Below are positions 16,961 through 26,168 of a stretch of 49,230 nt of DNA, piece after piece. Location: positions 1 to 49,230 of the forward strand of contig CALADZ010000095.1 of NCBI GenBank assembly GCA_937890575.1, written 5' to 3'. Under the pieces are notes generated by a model. That model was given only the letters and a program-made list of their open reading frames with translations. It ran no database searches and was not told where the DNA came from. A program made the position numbers and the translations under genes. How positions within the stretch are numbered: position 1 is the first letter of the stretch; each line of letters begins with the position of its first letter. The DNA comes from MAG-120531 sp002378585 (GTDB taxonomy: Bacteria > Bacteroidota > Bacteroidia > Flavobacteriales > Flavobacteriaceae).

Positions 16961-18146
16961 TCAATACATTTAAGGGGTGATCACTATCCTGTTCCGCAGG
17001 AGATGGTTGGTCTTTTCGGCTGGCGCTTAATATCATACCTAAGGCCAAACAGGTCATCCAAATGGAGGTTCCTCCACTGCTGATCAAAGGCAGTGTTTGA
17101 CCGGTAACCGGTAAAAGGGCTACTGCTACACCCATATTGATAAACGCCTGGAAGACAATGGGAAGTCCGAGCCCAATCACCAACAATTTGGCAAAAGCCG
17201 TGGGTGCATTGTAACTGATCAAAACAATGCGCAGCAGCACCAACAGATACAAGAGCACCAAAAATCCGGCAAACACCATTCCGTACTCTTCGACGATAAT
17301 CGCAAAAATAAAATCCGAAGAACTCTGGGGTAAAAAGTTTTTCATCACGCTTTTACCCGCTCCCAAACCAAAAATTCCTCCGGTGGCAATAGCCGTTTTG
17401 GCTCGTTGCACCTGATAATCCGCCTCCGTGATTTCATCGCTAGAGAAGGACTCGATTCTGCTGACCCAAGTGTCCACACGGTTGGGGAACATATCCGGAA
17501 AATTCATGGCCAAAATGATGAACAGCGCCCCTGCGGCTGCCCCTATGGCAGTCATCACCACCAGGTACTTCAGCGGGTACCCCCCGACAAAGAGCAACAA
17601 CATCACCAGCATAAAGATCATCAGGGCCGTAGATAAGTTGGCGGGAAAAATTAATCCGACTACAGTAACTACGGGTAGCCAAAGGGGAACCAGTGAGGAG
17701 GCAAAAGAGATCTTCGTGTCCCTTAATTTACTCAAATAGCGGGCTACATAAACCATGGTCACTACCAAGGCCAACGTAGAGGTTTGAAAGCTGAGTCCAA
17801 TTCCGGGTATTTTGATCCAACGGCTCGCATTGGCCCCATCAATCGTACTGCCCTGAGTAAGGGTGACAGCCAACAATAAAATAATGATGGGCATTCCCAA
17901 AAAGGAAAGCCCTTTAAAATAATTGAGCGGAACTCGATGAACCGCAAACATGATCCCAAAACCAATCGCCAGCATAGCGGCGTGTTTAAATAAATGGGTG
18001 GTGGTGGAACCGGTGTTGGCCACATAAGCTAGATTGCTCGAGGAACTGTATACAGGCAAAAATGAGTAGGCAGCGATAAAGGCTACCAAAGCCCAAAGCG
18101 TCTTATCTCCGGATATCTTGGCAAATAAAGTGGACAAGGGTCCCAT
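16947..18146 (-). CDS. ftsW: SEDS glycosyltransferase FtsW
   Basis: The septal peptidoglycan polymerase of the SEDS family, an integral membrane protein with about ten helices (399 residues). Family motifs are ASRWIKIPGIGLSFQTSTLA, the large loop with RVDTWVSRIESF and YQVQRAKTAIATGGIFGLGAGKS, and LPLISSGGTSIWMTCLALG near the end. It is 1 nt from murD and overlaps murG by 14 nt. Position in the dcw cluster favours FtsW over RodA. It should pair with the transpeptidase encoded at 22227-24233. Confidence 0.95.
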   Translation of the reverse strand: MGPLSTLFAKISGDKTLWALVAFIAAYSFLPVYSSSSNLAYVANTGSTTTHLFKHAAMLAIGFGIMFAVHRVPLNYFKGLSFLGMPIIILLLAVTLTQGSTIDGANASRWIKIPGIGLSFQTSTLALVVTMVYVARYLSKLRDTKISFASSLVPLWLPVVTVVGLIFPANLSTALMIFMLVMLLLFVGGYPLKYLVVMTAIGAAAGALFIILAMNFPDMFPNRVDTWVSRIESFSSDEITEADYQVQRAKTAIATGGIFGLGAGKSVMKNFLPQSSSDFIFAIIVEEYGMVFAGFLVLLYLLVLLRIVLISYNAPTAFAKLLVIGLGLPIVFQAFINMGVAVALLPVTGQTLPLISSGGTSIWMTCLALGMILSASRKDQPSPAEQDSDHPLNVLSEEV

Positions 18147-18147
18147 A

Positions 18148-19482
18148 CTACAGATTTTTTACGGCCGCTTTAAACTGATCACCGCGGTCCTCATAGTTTT
18201 TAAACAAATCAAAACTCGCACAAGCAGGAGAAAGCAATACCGTATCTCCGCGCTCAGCGATTTTATAGCAAACTTGAACACATTCATTCATGTCATAAGT
18301 TTCCACCACCAAATCCACCACGTTGGAAAATGTGTCTTTGATTTTTTGGTTGTCCAATCCCAAACACACAATCGCCTTTACTTTTTCGCGGACCAACGGC
18401 ATCAATTCCATGTAATCATTCCCCTTATCCACCCCGCCAACGATCCACACAATCGGAGTTTTAACACTCTCCAAGGCATAATAGACCGCATTGACGTTGG
18501 TCGCTTTTGAATCGTTGATGTAATGGACATGGTGTATTTTAAGCACCGACTCCAAACGATGAGGCACCCCTTGAAAGGTTTGCACACTTTGTCGGATGGT
18601 TTCTTTTCGAATGTTCACCAGACTGGCTGCCGCAGAGGCGGCCATGGTGTTTTTGATGTTGTGAATGCCTTCTAATGCCAGGGTATCAACTTCCATAGTA
18701 TAATATGCTTGAGGTAATTTTACGTGAATAGTTCCTTGGTCCATCCAAACCCCAAAATCAAGTACCCTTAGGGCAGAAAAAGGGATCAGTGTGGACGCCA
18801 AAATGTGTTTGGATATATAGTCGTTCAGCGCAGGATCATCCGCGTCGTAGATGAGATAGTCCTCGGCTGTTTGGTTCATGGCGATGCGAAACTTAGCCGA
18901 GATGTAGCGATTGATGTCGTACTGATAACGATCCAGGTGGTCAGGTGAAATATTGGTAATCACCGCTACATGAGGCTTTAAGGTCTGAATGCCGTCGAGT
19001 TGAAAACTGCTCAACTCAAGCACATACATCGGCTGAGGATCTTGGGCGACCATAGCGGCAAAACTATTTCCGATGTTGCCGGCCAATCCGCACGAAACAC
19101 CGTCGCTCACCACCAAGTGATGGGTTAAGAGTGTTGTGGTGGTCTTGCCATTGGAGCCCGTAATCGCCACGATAGGTCGATCGGTGTATCGGGCACCTAA
19201 CTCAATTTCAGAAATTACAGGAACACCTTGAGCTATATATTGTGCCACTAAAGGAGCCGTATCCGGAATGCCTGGGCTTTTAACCACAAGGTCTGCCTTG
19301 CTTAAATCGGGGTGTTTGTGGCCCATTTGCTCCCAAGCGATACCCCGCTGATTTAATGTCTCCTGGTGCTTGGCCGAGATAGCGCCTTGATCGGAAACCA
19401 AGACTTCGTAGCCTTGTGCCTGGGCCAACACCCCAGCACCAACGCCGCTTTCTCCTGCCCCTAAAACAACCAACAAAGACAT
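18148..19482 (-). CDS. murD: UDP-N-acetylmuramoyl-L-alanine--D-glutamate ligase MurD
   Basis: A cytoplasmic Mur ligase that adds D-Glu. The 444-residue product shows the N-terminal LGAGESGVGAGVLA, the ATP site GSNGKTTTT, the NISPDHLDRY segment and the C-terminal IVWIVGGVDKGNDY and LLSPACASFDLFKNYEDRGDQF, all diagnostic for MurD. It lies 1 nt from both mraY and ftsW. Confidence 0.97.
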   Translation of the reverse strand: MSLLVVLGAGESGVGAGVLAQAQGYEVLVSDQGAISAKHQETLNQRGIAWEQMGHKHPDLSKADLVVKSPGIPDTAPLVAQYIAQGVPVISEIELGARYTDRPIVAITGSNGKTTTTLLTHHLVVSDGVSCGLAGNIGNSFAAMVAQDPQPMYVLELSSFQLDGIQTLKPHVAVITNISPDHLDRYQYDINRYISAKFRIAMNQTAEDYLIYDADDPALNDYISKHILASTLIPFSALRVLDFGVWMDQGTIHVKLPQAYYTMEVDTLALEGIHNIKNTMAASAAASLVNIRKETIRQSVQTFQGVPHRLESVLKIHHVHYINDSKATNVNAVYYALESVKTPIVWIVGGVDKGNDYMELMPLVREKVKAIVCLGLDNQKIKDTFSNVVDLVVETYDMNECVQVCYKIAERGDTVLLSPACASFDLFKNYEDRGDQFKAAVKNL

Positions 19483-19483
19483 A

Positions 19484-20764
19484 TTATCTAATTTTTAAGG
19501 TAACTATAGTGATGATGGCCAGCGCAATGCCCACAATCCAGAAACGGGTGACAATTTTGCTTTCGTGATACCCCATTTTCTGGTAATGGTGGTGTAGCGG
19601 AGCCATTTTAAAGATGCGCCTCCCCTCCCCAAATTTCTTTTTGGTGTATTTGAAATAGCCTACCTGGAGCATGACCGACAGGGATTCTGCGAAAAAAATG
19701 CCGCAGAGCACAGGGATCAACAATTCTTTGCGCACAATCAACGCGATTACGGCAATGATTCCCCCAATGGTCAAACTACCTGTATCCCCCATAAATACTT
19801 GGGCGGGATAGGCATTGTACCAGAGGAACCCGACCAATGCCCCAGTAAAAGCACCGACAAATACCACAATTTCACCGGCACGTGGGATGAACATAACGTC
19901 CAAATAATCCGAAAAAATGACATTACCTGAAATCCAGGCCAGTATCCCCAGGGTCAAAGCGATAATGGCCGAGGTACCTGCGGCTAGTCCGTCAATACCA
20001 TCGGTGAGGTTGGCCCCATTGGAGACCGCCGTCACAATAATGATGACTAGAGGGATAAATACCAGCCAAGCGTATTGAGTCGCTTCATCACCCATCCAAC
20101 TGATCAACTGGTCGTAGGAAAACTCATTGTTTTTGACAAAGGGTATGGTGGTTTTGGTGGATTTTTGGGCTGGTGACATCTGTCCAAGGCGGGTAGCTTG
20201 GGCGATGCCCTGATCCCCATTGGATTCCACAACGACTGTTTCGTAGGCGTCGGTCTGCACCATTTGCCCACTGGTGCTCAGGTGTGTTCTCATGGTCACC
20301 TCAGGATGAAAATACAGGGTAAGTCCGACGATTAATCCCAGACCCACCTGTCCCAAGACTTTGAACTTTCCTTTTAGGCCTTGCTTGTCTTTTTTAAATA
20401 CCTTGATGTAGTCGTCGATAAAACCAATGGTTCCCATCCAAAGTGTAGCTACAATCAAGAGGATGATGTACACCTCTGCTATTTTTGCAAACAAAAGCAC
20501 CGGTATCAGGGTAGCCAAAATGATGATCAAACCTCCCATGGTAGGGGTTCCTGCTTTTTGAGACTGTCCCTCCAGACCCAAGTCGCGGATGCTTTCTCCA
20601 ATTTGTGCGCGCTTTAATGCAGCAATAATTTTCTTACCAAAAATACTAGCGATCAGCAATGAGGTAATGATCGATAAAGCGGCCCTAAAAGACAAATAGG
20701 AAAAAAGTCCTATGCCTGGAAAATCGTAATGGGCTTGGAGATACTCAAACAGGTAATAGATCAT
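19484..20764 (-). CDS. mraY: Phospho-MurNAc-pentapeptide transferase MraY, with an extra loop
   Basis: A polytopic inner-membrane enzyme that makes lipid I from UDP-MurNAc-pentapeptide and undecaprenyl phosphate. Motifs are KAGTPTMGGL, FIDDYIKVFKKDKQGLKGKFK (catalytic Asp pair), NLTDGIDGLAAG, FMGDTGSLTIGG and PLHHHYQKMG. The protein is 426 residues, about 65 longer than the 360-residue E. coli enzyme. The extra sequence is a soluble stretch of roughly 80 residues after the LYFHPEV helix end (about 155-235) with no hydrophobic segment. Such an insertion is, to my knowledge, usual in Bacteroidota MraY. ATGA overlap with murE. Confidence 0.96.
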   Translation of the reverse strand: MIYYLFEYLQAHYDFPGIGLFSYLSFRAALSIITSLLIASIFGKKIIAALKRAQIGESIRDLGLEGQSQKAGTPTMGGLIIILATLIPVLLFAKIAEVYIILLIVATLWMGTIGFIDDYIKVFKKDKQGLKGKFKVLGQVGLGLIVGLTLYFHPEVTMRTHLSTSGQMVQTDAYETVVVESNGDQGIAQATRLGQMSPAQKSTKTTIPFVKNNEFSYDQLISWMGDEATQYAWLVFIPLVIIIVTAVSNGANLTDGIDGLAAGTSAIIALTLGILAWISGNVIFSDYLDVMFIPRAGEIVVFVGAFTGALVGFLWYNAYPAQVFMGDTGSLTIGGIIAVIALIVRKELLIPVLCGIFFAESLSVMLQVGYFKYTKKKFGEGRRIFKMAPLHHHYQKMGYHESKIVTRFWIVGIALAIITIVTLKIR

Positions 20765-22230
20765 GGTGTTGGTTGGTTTGGGGTCAATAAGGATTGTGCG
20801 ATGGCCATGTCATCAAATGGGGTGCGTACACCCTTGACTTCTTGATAGGTTTCATGACCTTTTCCTGCAATGAGGATAATGTCGTCGGGGGCCGCCATCG
20901 CAACAGCGGTCTTAATGGCTTGGAATCGGTCTTCAATCACCAAATACCGATTGGTTCTGTCCGCAGGCACACCCGCTTCCATAGCATCTAAAATCGCTTT
21001 GGGGTCTTCTGTCCTGGGATTGTCTGACGTAAAGATGGCTCGATCGCTGCCCTGGGCAGCCAAGGCAGCCATGATCGGTCTTTTGGTCGTATCTCGATCT
21101 CCTCCACAGCCAACCACGGTAATCAACTGTTCATTTTTGGTGCGAATCGCCTGGATAGTGGCCAACACATTTTCTAATGCATCTGGAGTATGGGCGTAAT
21201 CAACCACAACGGTCACCCCATTAGGAGCTCGGAACGATTGAAACCTGCCCGGAACATGCCCCAATTGACTCAGTGCCGGCAACACATCGTCAGCCTTGCT
21301 CCCAAGCTGCATAGCCGTAGCGTAGATCGCCAATAAGTTGTAGGCGTTAAATGCGCCAACCAATGGACTCCAAAATTCGTGTCCGTCCAACTGCAACTGT
21401 AAACCGGTAAAATGATTTTCAAGAATTTGAGCCCGATAATCCGCCATGGATTTCAAGGCATATGTGCGCACTTTGGCCTGGGTATTTTGGGCCATATACA
21501 ACCCGTTTTTGTCATCCGCATTGACCAAGGCCCATGCTTGAGCAGGTAATCCATCGAACAGCCTTTTCTTGGTATCTCGATACTCGGCAAAAGTGTGGTG
21601 GTAATCTAAGTGGTCATGAGTTAGGTTAGTGAACACCGCTCCAGCAAATACCAGTCCCTCAATGCGGTGCTGGGCAATACCGTGTGAACTCACTTCCATA
21701 AAACAATAGGAGGCGCCTCGATCGCGCATCATGGCTAGATAGCGTTGAATCGTCAGGGCGTCTGGCGTGGTATTCATGGTGGGGAAACGCTCTTCCCCCA
21801 CACGGATTTCGATCGTTGAAATCAGTCCAGTGACATAACCCATCGCACTGTACAGGGCGTACAGCAAACTACTGGTCGTGGTTTTCCCATTCGTTCCTGT
21901 GGTACCCACCAAAGTGACTGATTTTGATGGGTGATCATAAAAATGAGCCGCGATTACCCCCAGAGCAACTTCTGGTGCTGGAACAGCGATATAGGTTATG
22001 CCGGGTTGCAGATTTTCTGGAATTCGGGCGCAAACCACTGAGCGGGCGCCCAGTTCAATGGCTTTGTCGATAAACGCGTGCCCGTCGACCTGGGCGCCCG
22101 TCACGGCGACAAATAAACTATCTGGCTCCGAACGACGAGAATCCAACACCACACTGGACACCTGAATCTGTGTAGATCCAGCTACCTCATCTATACGCAC
22201 CCCAAAAAGCAGATCTTTTAACGCCTTCAT
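20761..22230 (-). CDS. murE: UDP-MurNAc-tripeptide synthetase MurE (meso-DAP type)
   Basis: A cytoplasmic Mur ligase that adds the third residue of the stem peptide. The 489-residue product has GTNGKTTT (112-119), NLTHDHLDYHHTFAEY, VDYAHTPDAL and the specificity motif DNPR (403-406). DNPR predicts meso-diaminopimelate as substrate, in line with Gram-negative peptidoglycan. It overlaps both neighbours by 4 nt. The next ligase, MurF, is not encoded in this cluster. Confidence 0.96.
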   Translation of the reverse strand: MKALKDLLFGVRIDEVAGSTQIQVSSVVLDSRRSEPDSLFVAVTGAQVDGHAFIDKAIELGARSVVCARIPENLQPGITYIAVPAPEVALGVIAAHFYDHPSKSVTLVGTTGTNGKTTTSSLLYALYSAMGYVTGLISTIEIRVGEERFPTMNTTPDALTIQRYLAMMRDRGASYCFMEVSSHGIAQHRIEGLVFAGAVFTNLTHDHLDYHHTFAEYRDTKKRLFDGLPAQAWALVNADDKNGLYMAQNTQAKVRTYALKSMADYRAQILENHFTGLQLQLDGHEFWSPLVGAFNAYNLLAIYATAMQLGSKADDVLPALSQLGHVPGRFQSFRAPNGVTVVVDYAHTPDALENVLATIQAIRTKNEQLITVVGCGGDRDTTKRPIMAALAAQGSDRAIFTSDNPRTEDPKAILDAMEAGVPADRTNRYLVIEDRFQAIKTAVAMAAPDDIILIAGKGHETYQEVKGVRTPFDDMAIAQSLLTPNQPTP

Positions 22231-24233
22231 TCCAATGTCAATTGTACGGTTGTTCCTTTAACCAGCGGTGTTCCGGGCACCAATGACTGGGCCTTTACTT
22301 GTCCCATTCCTTGGATGCGCACGGAAACCCCGTTGTTTTCCAAAAGGGCAACAGCGTCCCTACCGGGCAAACCATCCAAGTCAGGCATCACCAATAGGGG
22401 GCCTTTAGTCAACAATTCATAAGAAACCTTTTGTTCCTGAATCTTGGAGCTGGGTTTCCACTCAGCATCCACCCACTGAGCATTGTGGTTAGAGGTATAG
22501 ATTTTTTGGGCGATGGCTTTAAATACCGGTCCCGAAACGTCTGCACCATAATACCCAATCCCTTTATCGGGCTCATGAATGACCACAATACAAGAATACT
22601 TTGGGTTGTCTGCAGGAAAATATCCTGAAAACGTGGAGATGTACTTTAATTTGTCTTTGTCTCCTGAAGCATAGTTTTTCTGCGTGGTTCCTGTTTTACC
22701 CGCCATGGAAAAATTAGGATCGTACAAACCGCGACCTGTTCCCCCCTTTTTGTTGACGATGTCCGATAGGATTTGCCTCACCTTGCCTAAAGTCTCTTCA
22801 GAGCATATGGAGGGGTTGATCACTTCTTTGTCAAAACGCTGGATTACCTTATCCCAGGAGCGGATTTCTTTGATCAATCTAGGGCGTACCATTTCACCGT
22901 TGTTGGCAATAGCGTTGTAAAACGTCAGGGTCTGCAAAGGTGTAAGCGACACTTCATACCCATAGGCCATCCAAGCCAGTGAGAGTCCAGACCATCCTTT
23001 ATCGCCTGGATACCTAATCACCGGTAATCCCTCTCCCGCAATAGGGAGATCTAGAGGCTGGTGCAAGTTCATGTTGCGCAAGCGGTTGACGAACTTTTTG
23101 GGGTTGTCCCGATAATTCTCATTGATGATTTTGGCAAATGCGGTATTTGAAGAAACCATCAAGGCCTTGGAGACGGTAATTTTTCCATATCCCCCCTTAT
23201 GCGAATCGCGCACCATTCCATTATATACCTTATATAATCCGTTTTGGGTATCTACAATACTGTTCGTGTCCACGTATTTATCCTCCAAAGCGGCCACCAA
23301 GGACATGACCTTAAAGGTGGATCCTGGCTCGTGGGATTCAGAAACCGCATAATTGAGACGCTCGTAATATTGACCTTCCGCATTGACCCCTAAATTGGAC
23401 ATAGCTTTGATTTCTCCTGTGGCTACCTCCATAACCACTACGGTACCGTGGTCAGCTTTGTACTTTTCCAGTTGGGTCAGTAAAGCGTGGTGGGCAATAT
23501 CTTGAATCCCCACATCAATGGTAGAAACTACGTCATACCCATCTTGGGGCTCCACGGTGTTATTCATCCCCACAGGTTTCCATTGGCCTTTAGCGATGCG
23601 TTGTTTTAATCTTTTCCCAGCTACGCCATTGAGGTACTTACTAAACGCACCTTCCAGGCCAATGCTTCTAAGTTTCCCGTTTTCGTCCACCTTTTCATAG
23701 CCTACCATACGCTTGGCAATGTCTCCTAAGGGGTGGTCACGAACTGTTTTTTGGACACTGATAAAGCCGCCCTTAAACGGGCCTTTGCTAAAAAGTGGAA
23801 ATGACTCCATGCGTTTAAAATCGATATAATCCAATTTGGACGCAATCATGGTATAGCGATTATCCTTGGCCTTGGCTTGGCGCAAATACTGCTCGTAATA
23901 AGCTGAGGGCTTGCCAAGCATCATAGAAAGAGAATCAGAAAGCGGCTTCACCAAGGCCTCAAAATCCTTCGATTTGACAGAAACCGCATCCCAACGCACC
24001 TCGTACTGGGTGACTGATGTGGCCAATAGACTACCGTCATGAGAAAACAAACTTCCTTTGTTGGGCTCAATAGTAAACATGCGTTCCGTACGCTCGGCTG
24101 CCTCCGCGCGCAGCTGAGGGCCCTCAACAAAATGGATTTTAAACATGCGCACCACCACGGCCACCCCAAAAATCGCAAGCAAAAATGCGATGAGGTACAG
24201 TTTTCTCAAGAGGTTTTTCTCCGTGAGTGCCAT
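22227..24233 (-). CDS. ftsI: Septal transpeptidase (PBP3/FtsI-type) with C-terminal PASTA domain
   Basis: A class B penicillin-binding protein that cross-links septal peptidoglycan with FtsW. A short cytoplasmic tail and one transmembrane helix (about residues 11-28) precede the pedestal domain (EPNKGSLFSHDGSLLA) and the transpeptidase domain with STFK (Ser305), SSN (361-363) and KTGT (513-516). The last 60 or so residues (VMPDLDGLPGRDAVALLENNGVSVRI) form one PASTA domain. The 668-residue length fits Bacteroidota FtsI. The gene has an ATGA overlap with murE and a 2-nt gap to ftsL. A PASTA domain on FtsI, unusual in Proteobacteria, is regular in this phylum. Confidence 0.94.
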   Translation of the reverse strand: MALTEKNLLRKLYLIAFLLAIFGVAVVVRMFKIHFVEGPQLRAEAAERTERMFTIEPNKGSLFSHDGSLLATSVTQYEVRWDAVSVKSKDFEALVKPLSDSLSMMLGKPSAYYEQYLRQAKAKDNRYTMIASKLDYIDFKRMESFPLFSKGPFKGGFISVQKTVRDHPLGDIAKRMVGYEKVDENGKLRSIGLEGAFSKYLNGVAGKRLKQRIAKGQWKPVGMNNTVEPQDGYDVVSTIDVGIQDIAHHALLTQLEKYKADHGTVVVMEVATGEIKAMSNLGVNAEGQYYERLNYAVSESHEPGSTFKVMSLVAALEDKYVDTNSIVDTQNGLYKVYNGMVRDSHKGGYGKITVSKALMVSSNTAFAKIINENYRDNPKKFVNRLRNMNLHQPLDLPIAGEGLPVIRYPGDKGWSGLSLAWMAYGYEVSLTPLQTLTFYNAIANNGEMVRPRLIKEIRSWDKVIQRFDKEVINPSICSEETLGKVRQILSDIVNKKGGTGRGLYDPNFSMAGKTGTTQKNYASGDKDKLKYISTFSGYFPADNPKYSCIVVIHEPDKGIGYYGADVSGPVFKAIAQKIYTSNHNAQWVDAEWKPSSKIQEQKVSYELLTKGPLLVMPDLDGLPGRDAVALLENNGVSVRIQGMGQVKAQSLVPGTPLVKGTTVQLTLE

Positions 24234-24235
24234 AG

Positions 24236-24553
24236 TTACTTAGTTTTTTGAACAATTATTTTGGTTGGTGGTGACTGGGGCGGCATCAAACCAATCCCTT
24301 CTACCTGTTTTCTGATATTTGATTCGAGTCGCTGCTGCTGTAAGCGAGCTCGCACACTAGCGTAGGTATTTCTCAAGGCCTGAACCTCTTCGTTAACACG
24401 GGCAATTTCATAGACTTTGCTTTCTGCGCGGTGGGCAGAAAGGATCATCAACCCGGCTAAAAAAAAGAGATACAAAATCATTCGCCAATGTTTGGGGGCG
24501 TCTTCATTGATCAGAAACGATCCTTGAAGCAATGATTTTAGGTGTTTCTTCAT
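24236..24553 (-). CDS. ftsL: FtsL-like division protein
   Basis: A 105-residue bitopic protein: basic cytoplasmic start, one transmembrane helix (about 27-43), and a leucine/arginine-rich periplasmic coiled coil (RVNEEVQALRNTYASVRARLQQQR). Sequence identity in FtsL is always low, so the call rests on topology and on its invariant position between rsmH and ftsI. It should join FtsQ and activate the FtsW-FtsI pair. Confidence 0.82.
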   Translation of the reverse strand: MKKHLKSLLQGSFLINEDAPKHWRMILYLFFLAGLMILSAHRAESKVYEIARVNEEVQALRNTYASVRARLQQQRLESNIRKQVEGIGLMPPQSPPTKIIVQKTK

Positions 24554-24554
24554 A

Positions 24555-25460
24555 TCATTTTTTTTCAGCCATCCTCATTTTAGCAGAACGGGCTCTGTTG
24601 TTACGGGAAATTTCTGCGGGCGCGGGCACCACCAATCCACCCACCTTTTTTAAGGGAACATCTGTATTTCCGTACATGTCTTTTTCAGGCTCACCTGAAA
24701 AACGTCCGGCTCGAATAAAATTTTTCACCAAACGGTCTTCCAATGAGTGGTAAGCGATAACTACCAAACGTCCATGCGGTTTTAACATAGAAGGCACCTG
24801 TGTCAGTAACGACTCAATCACCTGCATCTCTGCATTGACCTCAATACGGATCGCTTGATACACTTGAGCCAATATTTTGTGGTCATAATAGCCATTTAAA
24901 AATGGCTTAAGCACTTGATTAAGCGCAGTGGTCGTCTCAATGGGTGATACTGAACGCGCATCGACAATCGCCTTGGCCATAGCCCTTGAGGGGCGCAGTT
25001 CGCCATAGAGATGAAATATTCGAGCCAGTTCCTCTTCCCCATATCGATTAACCACTTCACGAGCAGTCAGCGACTGTTTTTGATTCATCCGCATATCCAA
25101 GACACCTTCAAATCGCGTGGAAAAACCTCGCTCTGCTTGATCAAACTGATGAGAGGATACTCCAAGGTCAGCCAAAATACCATCTACTTGTTTTTGACCG
25201 TGAAACCGCAAAAACTGTTGCATAAACTGAAAATTTTCTCGGATTAGGACAAATCTCGGATCGTCCATCTCATTTTGCCATGCGGCCTCATCTTGATCAA
25301 AGGCATATAATTTTCCTCGTTCGGAAAGTCGCTCCAAAATAGCGCGACTATGCCCTCCACCACCAAAAGTGGCGTCCACATACACGCCATCTGGGTGGAT
25401 GTTAAGCCCCGCCAAGGACTCTTCGAGCAAAACCGGATTATGATAGCTGGTCATCGTCAT
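24555..25460 (-). CDS. rsmH: 16S rRNA m4C1402 methyltransferase RsmH (MraW)
   Basis: An S-adenosylmethionine-dependent methyltransferase that makes N4-methylcytidine at 16S position 1402 in the decoding centre. The 301-residue product begins HNPVLLEESL, has the SAM motif VDATFGGGGHSRAIL, ILADLGVSSHQFDQAERGFS, FEGVLDMRMN, and the C-terminal VIAYHSLEDRLVKNFIR. It overlaps mraZ by 23 nt, and an ATG two codons further in (25454) is an equally good start. Confidence 0.97.
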   Translation of the reverse strand: MTMTSYHNPVLLEESLAGLNIHPDGVYVDATFGGGGHSRAILERLSERGKLYAFDQDEAAWQNEMDDPRFVLIRENFQFMQQFLRFHGQKQVDGILADLGVSSHQFDQAERGFSTRFEGVLDMRMNQKQSLTAREVVNRYGEEELARIFHLYGELRPSRAMAKAIVDARSVSPIETTTALNQVLKPFLNGYYDHKILAQVYQAIRIEVNAEMQVIESLLTQVPSMLKPHGRLVVIAYHSLEDRLVKNFIRAGRFSGEPEKDMYGNTDVPLKKVGGLVVPAPAEISRNNRARSAKMRMAEKK

Positions 25461-25902
25461 CTCCCATTACTTCTTCTGCCAATTGTGCAAAATCCAGAGC
25501 TGCTTCACTAAGCGCCTGCTCGTATAGGGTTTTGTCCCAAATTTCAACTATGTTGATCGCACAACTGAGCACGACCTCTTTGTCGATTTGGGCAATACCC
25601 ATTAAATTTTTGGGGATGAGCAGACGACCCACCGCATCGATATCCACCACCTTAACACCAGCGGTAAACCTGCGGATAAAATCATTGTTTTTCTGCTTGA
25701 ATCGATTTTTTCGATTCATCTTTTCCATCAGCACCTGCCATTCTCCCATAGGATAAAGTTCCAAACATGGCTGAAATACAGCGCGCTTCAAAATAAACTC
25801 CTGACCGCCAGTTGCCGCCAGTTGTTTTTTCAAAGCAGCAGGAACCATAACACGTCCCTTGCTGTCCGCTTTGCATTCATATGAGCCAATCAGGTGAACC
25901 AC
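25438..25902 (-). CDS. mraZ: Transcriptional regulator MraZ
   Basis: A DNA-binding protein with two SpoVT/AbrB-like half-domains: SYECKADSKGRVMVPAALKK (about residues 6-25) and VVDIDAVGRLLIPKNLM (about 85-101). In studied bacteria MraZ forms a ring-shaped oligomer and represses its own dcw operon by binding direct repeats just upstream. Three 10-bp-spaced boxes are present here (25948-25972), supporting autoregulation. It is the first gene of the cluster, with a predicted leader of about 20 nt. Confidence 0.95.
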   Translation of the reverse strand: MVHLIGSYECKADSKGRVMVPAALKKQLAATGGQEFILKRAVFQPCLELYPMGEWQVLMEKMNRKNRFKQKNNDFIRRFTAGVKVVDIDAVGRLLIPKNLMGIAQIDKEVVLSCAINIVEIWDKTLYEQALSEAALDFAQLAEEVMGDDDDQLS

Positions 25903-25928
25903 AAAAACTTATCTATAGGTTAATGTTT

Positions 25929-25936
25929 CAAAAATA
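25929..25936 (-). promoter_or_regulatory. -7 promoter element of the dcw cluster
   Basis: TATTTTTG on the minus strand, an exact TAnnTTTG, 26 nt before the mraZ ATG. The MraZ boxes begin 12 nt upstream of it and occupy the place of the -33 element, for which no TTG is visible. Confidence 0.55.
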
Positions 25937-25947
25937 AGACGAATTTT

Positions 25948-25972
25948 CCCACATTTTACCACTTTTTACCAC
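25948..25972 (-). promoter_or_regulatory. MraZ operator: three direct repeats with 10-bp period
   Basis: Read on the minus strand: GTGGT (25972-25968), GTGGT (25962-25958), GTGGG (25952-25948), each followed by an A-rich spacer of five bases. MraZ operators in E. coli are TGGGN boxes with five-base spacers, and in Mollicutes AAAGTGG-type boxes, so period and core agree. Further GTGGG/GTGG cores occur at 26009-26016 but out of phase. Position just upstream of the -7 element fits repression. Confidence 0.75.
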
Positions 25973-26138
25973 ATTGTTGATAAGTTTTGATCTAATAAAC
26001 GACAATCACCCACCACACAAGACTTTCTGCCGAATCATGGTTTGTTAAATAATACGAGGGTACCTCAGCATTTCATGGATCGAATCTAGCATCTAACAAC
26101 ACCATCGTATCCAAATGTGTTTTGTAGTGCTGAATAAC

Positions 26139-26146
26139 TATATTTG
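26139..26146 (+). promoter_or_regulatory. -7 promoter element of the hydrolase-engB unit
   Basis: TATATTTG, exact TAnnTTTG, 22 nt before the ATG at 26169. A TTTG (26121-26124) lies 14 nt upstream, the same spacing as before the E-set gene at 1822. Confidence 0.55.
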
Positions 26147-26168
26147 CCCGAATGCTTGAAACAATCAC

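Noticed and set aside
10217..25902. dcw cluster gene order as a novelty
   Set aside because: The order, and the absence of murF and ddl, agree with other Bacteroidota as far as I know.
26009..26016. Further GTGG cores as additional MraZ boxes
   Set aside because: They are 41 bp from the main array, out of the 10-bp phase, and lack the A-rich spacers.
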